From: Halorussus vallis
GTDB taxonomy: Archaea > Halobacteriota > Halobacteria > Halobacteriales > Haladaptataceae
Direction of reading: 5' to 3'
Length of the DNA stretch: 64,000 nucleotides
NCBI RefSeq assembly: GCF_024138165.1
Contig: NZ_CP100000.1
Span: 2,914,001-2,978,000 of the forward strand
The translations under genes were made by a program, and so were the position numbers. Position 1 is the stretch's first letter. Every line of letters begins with the position of its first letter. Positions 61,637 to 64,000 of this stretch are shown here, piece by piece. The notes under the pieces were generated by a model. It was not told where the DNA came from. It did no database searches and saw nothing but the letters and a program-made list of their open reading frames with translations.

Positions 61637-63357
61637 GCACCGACGAACCGCAGGACCACGCCCGCGTCACGCGGACCGAGGACGGGACGACGGTCGAGTA
61701 CCTGGCGGACGGCCCGACGACCATCCGCCAGGACGGCCAGCGGATTCCGCGGCTGAACGTCACCCAGCAGATGCTGCTGGACTCGGGCGAGAACCCCCAG
61801 AGCTGGCTGATGTACGGCGGCGGCTATCACCAGCAGCGGTTCACGACCGCCGACGTCATCACGCCCGAGAACGTCTCGAACCTCTCGCTGGAGTACACCA
61901 TCGGCGTCGAAACCGACGTCGAGCGCGGGAAACTGGAGGGAACGCCGGTCGTCGTTCCTTCCGACCCGCCCATCATGTACCAGACGAACGGGCCGGACGT
62001 GGTCCGGGCGGTCAACGCCCGGACCGGCGACATCATCTGGACTTACCGGTACGCCCCGTCCGAGCAGGGTGGCGAGCGCAAGCCGGCCATCTACTGCTGC
62101 GGGTCGAACAACCGCGGGGTCGCCGTGCTGGGCGACACGCTCTACATGACGACCCTCGACGCCAACGTGGTCGCCATCAACCGATACACCGGCGAGCAGA
62201 AGTGGCTCTATAGCTCCGCGCCCACCGCCCGGGGCTACTCCGCGACGTGGGCTCCGGTCGTCTACAAGGGGAGCATCCTCAACGGGAGCGCCGGCGGCGA
62301 GTACGGCGTCCAGGGGTTCATCGAGTCCATCGACGCCCAGACCGGCGAGCGCGAGTGGGTGACCTCGATGCTCCCGAAGGAGCAGTGGGTCGGCGACTCG
62401 TGGCGCAACGGCGCGGCGACCAACTGGATGACGGTGACCGTCGACCCCGACACCGACACGCTGTACGCCAACGTCGGCAACCCCGGCCCGGACGTCAACG
62501 GCATCGTCCGCCCGGGGCTGAACCCCTACTCCGACTCGGTGGTCGCGCTCGACACCAACTCCGGCGACGTGAGGTGGTACTTCCAGGAGGTGCCCCACGA
62601 CTGGTGGGACTGGGACGCCTCGACGCCGCCGGTGCTGTTCGAAACCGAGGTGGACGGCCAGAACCGCAAGGTCGTCAGCCACCCCGGCAAGACCGGGTGG
62701 AACTACCTGCTCGACGCTGGTAACGGCAAACTCTACGAGCGCAGCCAGGAGTTCTGCCAGCACCTCAACATGTGGTACCTGCCCCAGCAGACCTACGAGG
62801 ACTCGCCGTGGGTGATGCCGTCGGCCGACGGCGGGTCGGAGTGGAACCCGATGTCCTACAGTCGGGTGACGGGCAACGTCCACATCAAGGCGATGAACTA
62901 CCCGAGCAAGTTCCAGTGGGACCCCAACCCGCAGTGGGAGTACCCCTCGACGTACCTCGGCGGCGGGTTCACCGTCTACCCGGAGATGGAGGACCCCGGA
63001 CCGCCGCCCGAGGAGTGGGACCGGAACCGCGCCGTCTTCTCGGCCGTCGACCCGGTCAGCGGCGAGGTCCAGTGGCAAAAGCGGTGGCGGCAGTTCTCGA
63101 TGGGCGGGTCGATGAGCACGGCCACCGGACTGACCTTCGTCGGAAAGGGCAACGGGCAGTTCATGGCGTTCGACTCCGAGAACGGCGACCGGCTCTGGAA
63201 CCACAAGTTCGACGCCTCGGTGAACGCCTCGCCGATGAGTTGGTACGACCCCGGCACCCAGAAGCAGTACGTCGCGGTGCAGGCCGGCGGCGGCGGCCTC
63301 CGGACGTACCGGAACGGGAACACCATCGGGGTGTTCTCGCTCCAAGGCGGGAACTGA
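61633..63357 (+). CDS. PQQ-dependent alcohol dehydrogenase-like quinoprotein with XoxF-type metal site
   Basis: A 574-residue eight-bladed propeller of the methanol/ethanol dehydrogenase class. A vicinal disulfide pair C155-C156 (YCCGSNNRG) would sit over PQQ. Metal and cofactor residues are E223 (SAGGEYGVQG), N283 (NVGNPGP) and D326 in HDWWDWDAST. D328, two residues after D326, matches the extra aspartate of lanthanide-dependent XoxF and ExaF enzymes rather than the Ala or Ser of calcium enzymes. There is no signal peptide and no CxxCH heme site. The coupled upstream protein carries a Tat signal. PQQ synthesis genes and the electron acceptor are not in the window. Confidence 0.82.
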   Translation: MSTDEPQDHARVTRTEDGTTVEYLADGPTTIRQDGQRIPRLNVTQQMLLDSGENPQSWLMYGGGYHQQRFTTADVITPENVSNLSLEYTIGVETDVERGKLEGTPVVVPSDPPIMYQTNGPDVVRAVNARTGDIIWTYRYAPSEQGGERKPAIYCCGSNNRGVAVLGDTLYMTTLDANVVAINRYTGEQKWLYSSAPTARGYSATWAPVVYKGSILNGSAGGEYGVQGFIESIDAQTGEREWVTSMLPKEQWVGDSWRNGAATNWMTVTVDPDTDTLYANVGNPGPDVNGIVRPGLNPYSDSVVALDTNSGDVRWYFQEVPHDWWDWDASTPPVLFETEVDGQNRKVVSHPGKTGWNYLLDAGNGKLYERSQEFCQHLNMWYLPQQTYEDSPWVMPSADGGSEWNPMSYSRVTGNVHIKAMNYPSKFQWDPNPQWEYPSTYLGGGFTVYPEMEDPGPPPEEWDRNRAVFSAVDPVSGEVQWQKRWRQFSMGGSMSTATGLTFVGKGNGQFMAFDSENGDRLWNHKFDASVNASPMSWYDPGTQKQYVAVQAGGGGLRTYRNGNTIGVFSLQGGN

Positions 63358-63868
63358 CCGAGAGCGCCGACCGGACTACCGAATCCTCTTTTCGAATCTT
63401 CACCTTCGACGCGGCGCGCGCTGGCGCGACGCCGCGGTTTGGGGTCGCGACCATGCGCGCGAGGGATGACTGAACGAGCGCCGACGGCGCGAGTGAGGGA
63501 GTCGGCTGGGGAGGCGTGTGGCTGTCGCGGGGCGGTGCGGTACTCACTTGCATCGTGCAAGTAGCGGTCGCAGTTGCTGTCGGTCGTCTCGGTCGAGGTC
63601 GTCATCTGCGCTCCGGTTCACACGAGCAGCAGCCACCGTCGAGAGGTCGCGCGAGTCCCTGAGATAGTATCCCACAATAACACAGTTCTTACACCCAACC
63701 ACCGACTCTCCTCGAAGAACCGAACCTAAGCGTCCCGCAGAACGCTTCGATTCGATTCGCTGAGACGGCCTCAAATCGGTTAATCGACCCCGCTAGAGCG
63801 ACCTACAGCCGTAACTCCGTCCGCAAAGAGGGAGGCTTAAGTGTCTCCAACGGAAATCCACGAGCATA
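63358..63868. other. Intergenic region before rps12
   Basis: This 511-bp spacer has no gene I trust. It contains a 7-bp palindrome ACTTGCA-TCG-TGCAAGT (63546-63562) and, near its end, GGCTTAAGTG (63833-63842), a TATA-like box 27-30 nt before rps12. A 32-codon frame at 63466-63564 and a minus-strand frame ending beyond it are unconvincing. Confidence 0.45.
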
Positions 63869-64000
63869 ATGGCGAACGGCAAGTACGCAGCTCGGAAGCT
63901 GAAGAAGGACCGCCAGAACCACCGGTGGTCCGACTCCGATTACGCCCGACGCGAGCGCGGTCTCGGGGAGAAGTCCGACCCCCTCGAAGGCGCGCCGCAG
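63869..64000 (+). CDS. rps12: Small-subunit ribosomal protein uS12, N-terminal part (cut by window edge)
   Basis: The first 44 codons read [20 protein letters not shown] and continue [23 protein letters not shown], the conserved archaeal S12 opening. The protein lies at the decoding centre of the 30S subunit. In haloarchaea rps12 usually follows nusA directly; here about 3.9 kb intervene. It has its own TATA-like box upstream. Confidence 0.95.
   Translation, partial: MANGKYAARKLKKDRQNHRWSDSDYARRERGLGEKSDPLEGAPQ

Noticed and set aside
63466-63564. A 32-codon Cys-containing frame upstream of rps12
   Set aside because: The Cys spacing does not make a zinc site and the frame has no promoter-like context.
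1-64000. CRISPR array, rRNA genes or insertion sequences
   Set aside because: I saw no regularly spaced repeats, no rRNA sequence and no transposase anywhere in the window.

Overview
The window is a stretch of a haloarchaeal (class Halobacteria) chromosome. The DNA is very GC-rich, the proteins are acidic, and many genes look leaderless, with a TATA-like box about 25-30 nt before the start codon. Diagnostic genes include the split archaeal RNA polymerase operon (rpoH-B''-B'-A'-A''), archaeal NusA, type II GAPDH, an HVO_0476-type zinc finger, a HalOD1 protein, a Bat-type HTH-10 regulator, an Htr transducer and two CspA genes. The genus cannot be fixed from sequence alone.

Layout. 0-9 kb: core metabolism and signalling: a partial oxidoreductase, a FilR1-type regulator divergent from an EamA exporter, a TIGR00300/ornithine cyclodeaminase-like enzyme, an HpcH/HpaI aldolase, and a large PAS/GAF histidine kinase split by one in-frame TGA. 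9.0-17.8 kb: an AT-rich integrated element in the 3' end of tRNA-Phe. It carries a HEPN-like protein, small proteins, a P-loop helicase-like protein, a degenerate Mrr-nuclease/transmembrane/PQQ-propeller fusion, a frameshifted gene and a tyrosine integrase. It is bounded by a 24-bp exact repeat of the tRNA 3' end, and decayed tRNA-Phe fragments at the right end point to repeated insertion. 17.9-22.6 kb: small membrane and zinc proteins, an SH3 pair, a nuclease-like protein and a J-domain/ferredoxin fusion.

22.7-50.4 kb: ordinary chromosome: MATE exporter, two nearly identical cspA genes with the same promoter spacing, creatininase-like hydrolase, beta-carbonic anhydrase, Bat-like regulator, aldo/keto reductase, rhomboid protease, Htr transducer, ribosomal protein uL16, ATP-grasp ligase, Hsp20, GAPDH, aminopeptidase, a run of methyltransferases with two PCMT-like proteins, an orphan HerA-like ATPase and a CrcB pair.

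50.5-51.4 kb: two identical tRNA-Asp(GTC) genes flank a small PD-(D/E)XK endonuclease gene. 51.7-59.9 kb: the RNA polymerase operon and nusA. rps12 starts only at 63.87 kb. The roughly 4 kb between nusA and rps12 holds a lipoprotein, a Tat-signal protein and a PQQ-dependent dehydrogenase. The dehydrogenase has the vicinal Cys pair and the extra Asp typical of lanthanide-dependent XoxF enzymes, but no export signal of its own.

Many gene ends, mainly convergent ones, carry long perfect hairpins that probably act as terminators.
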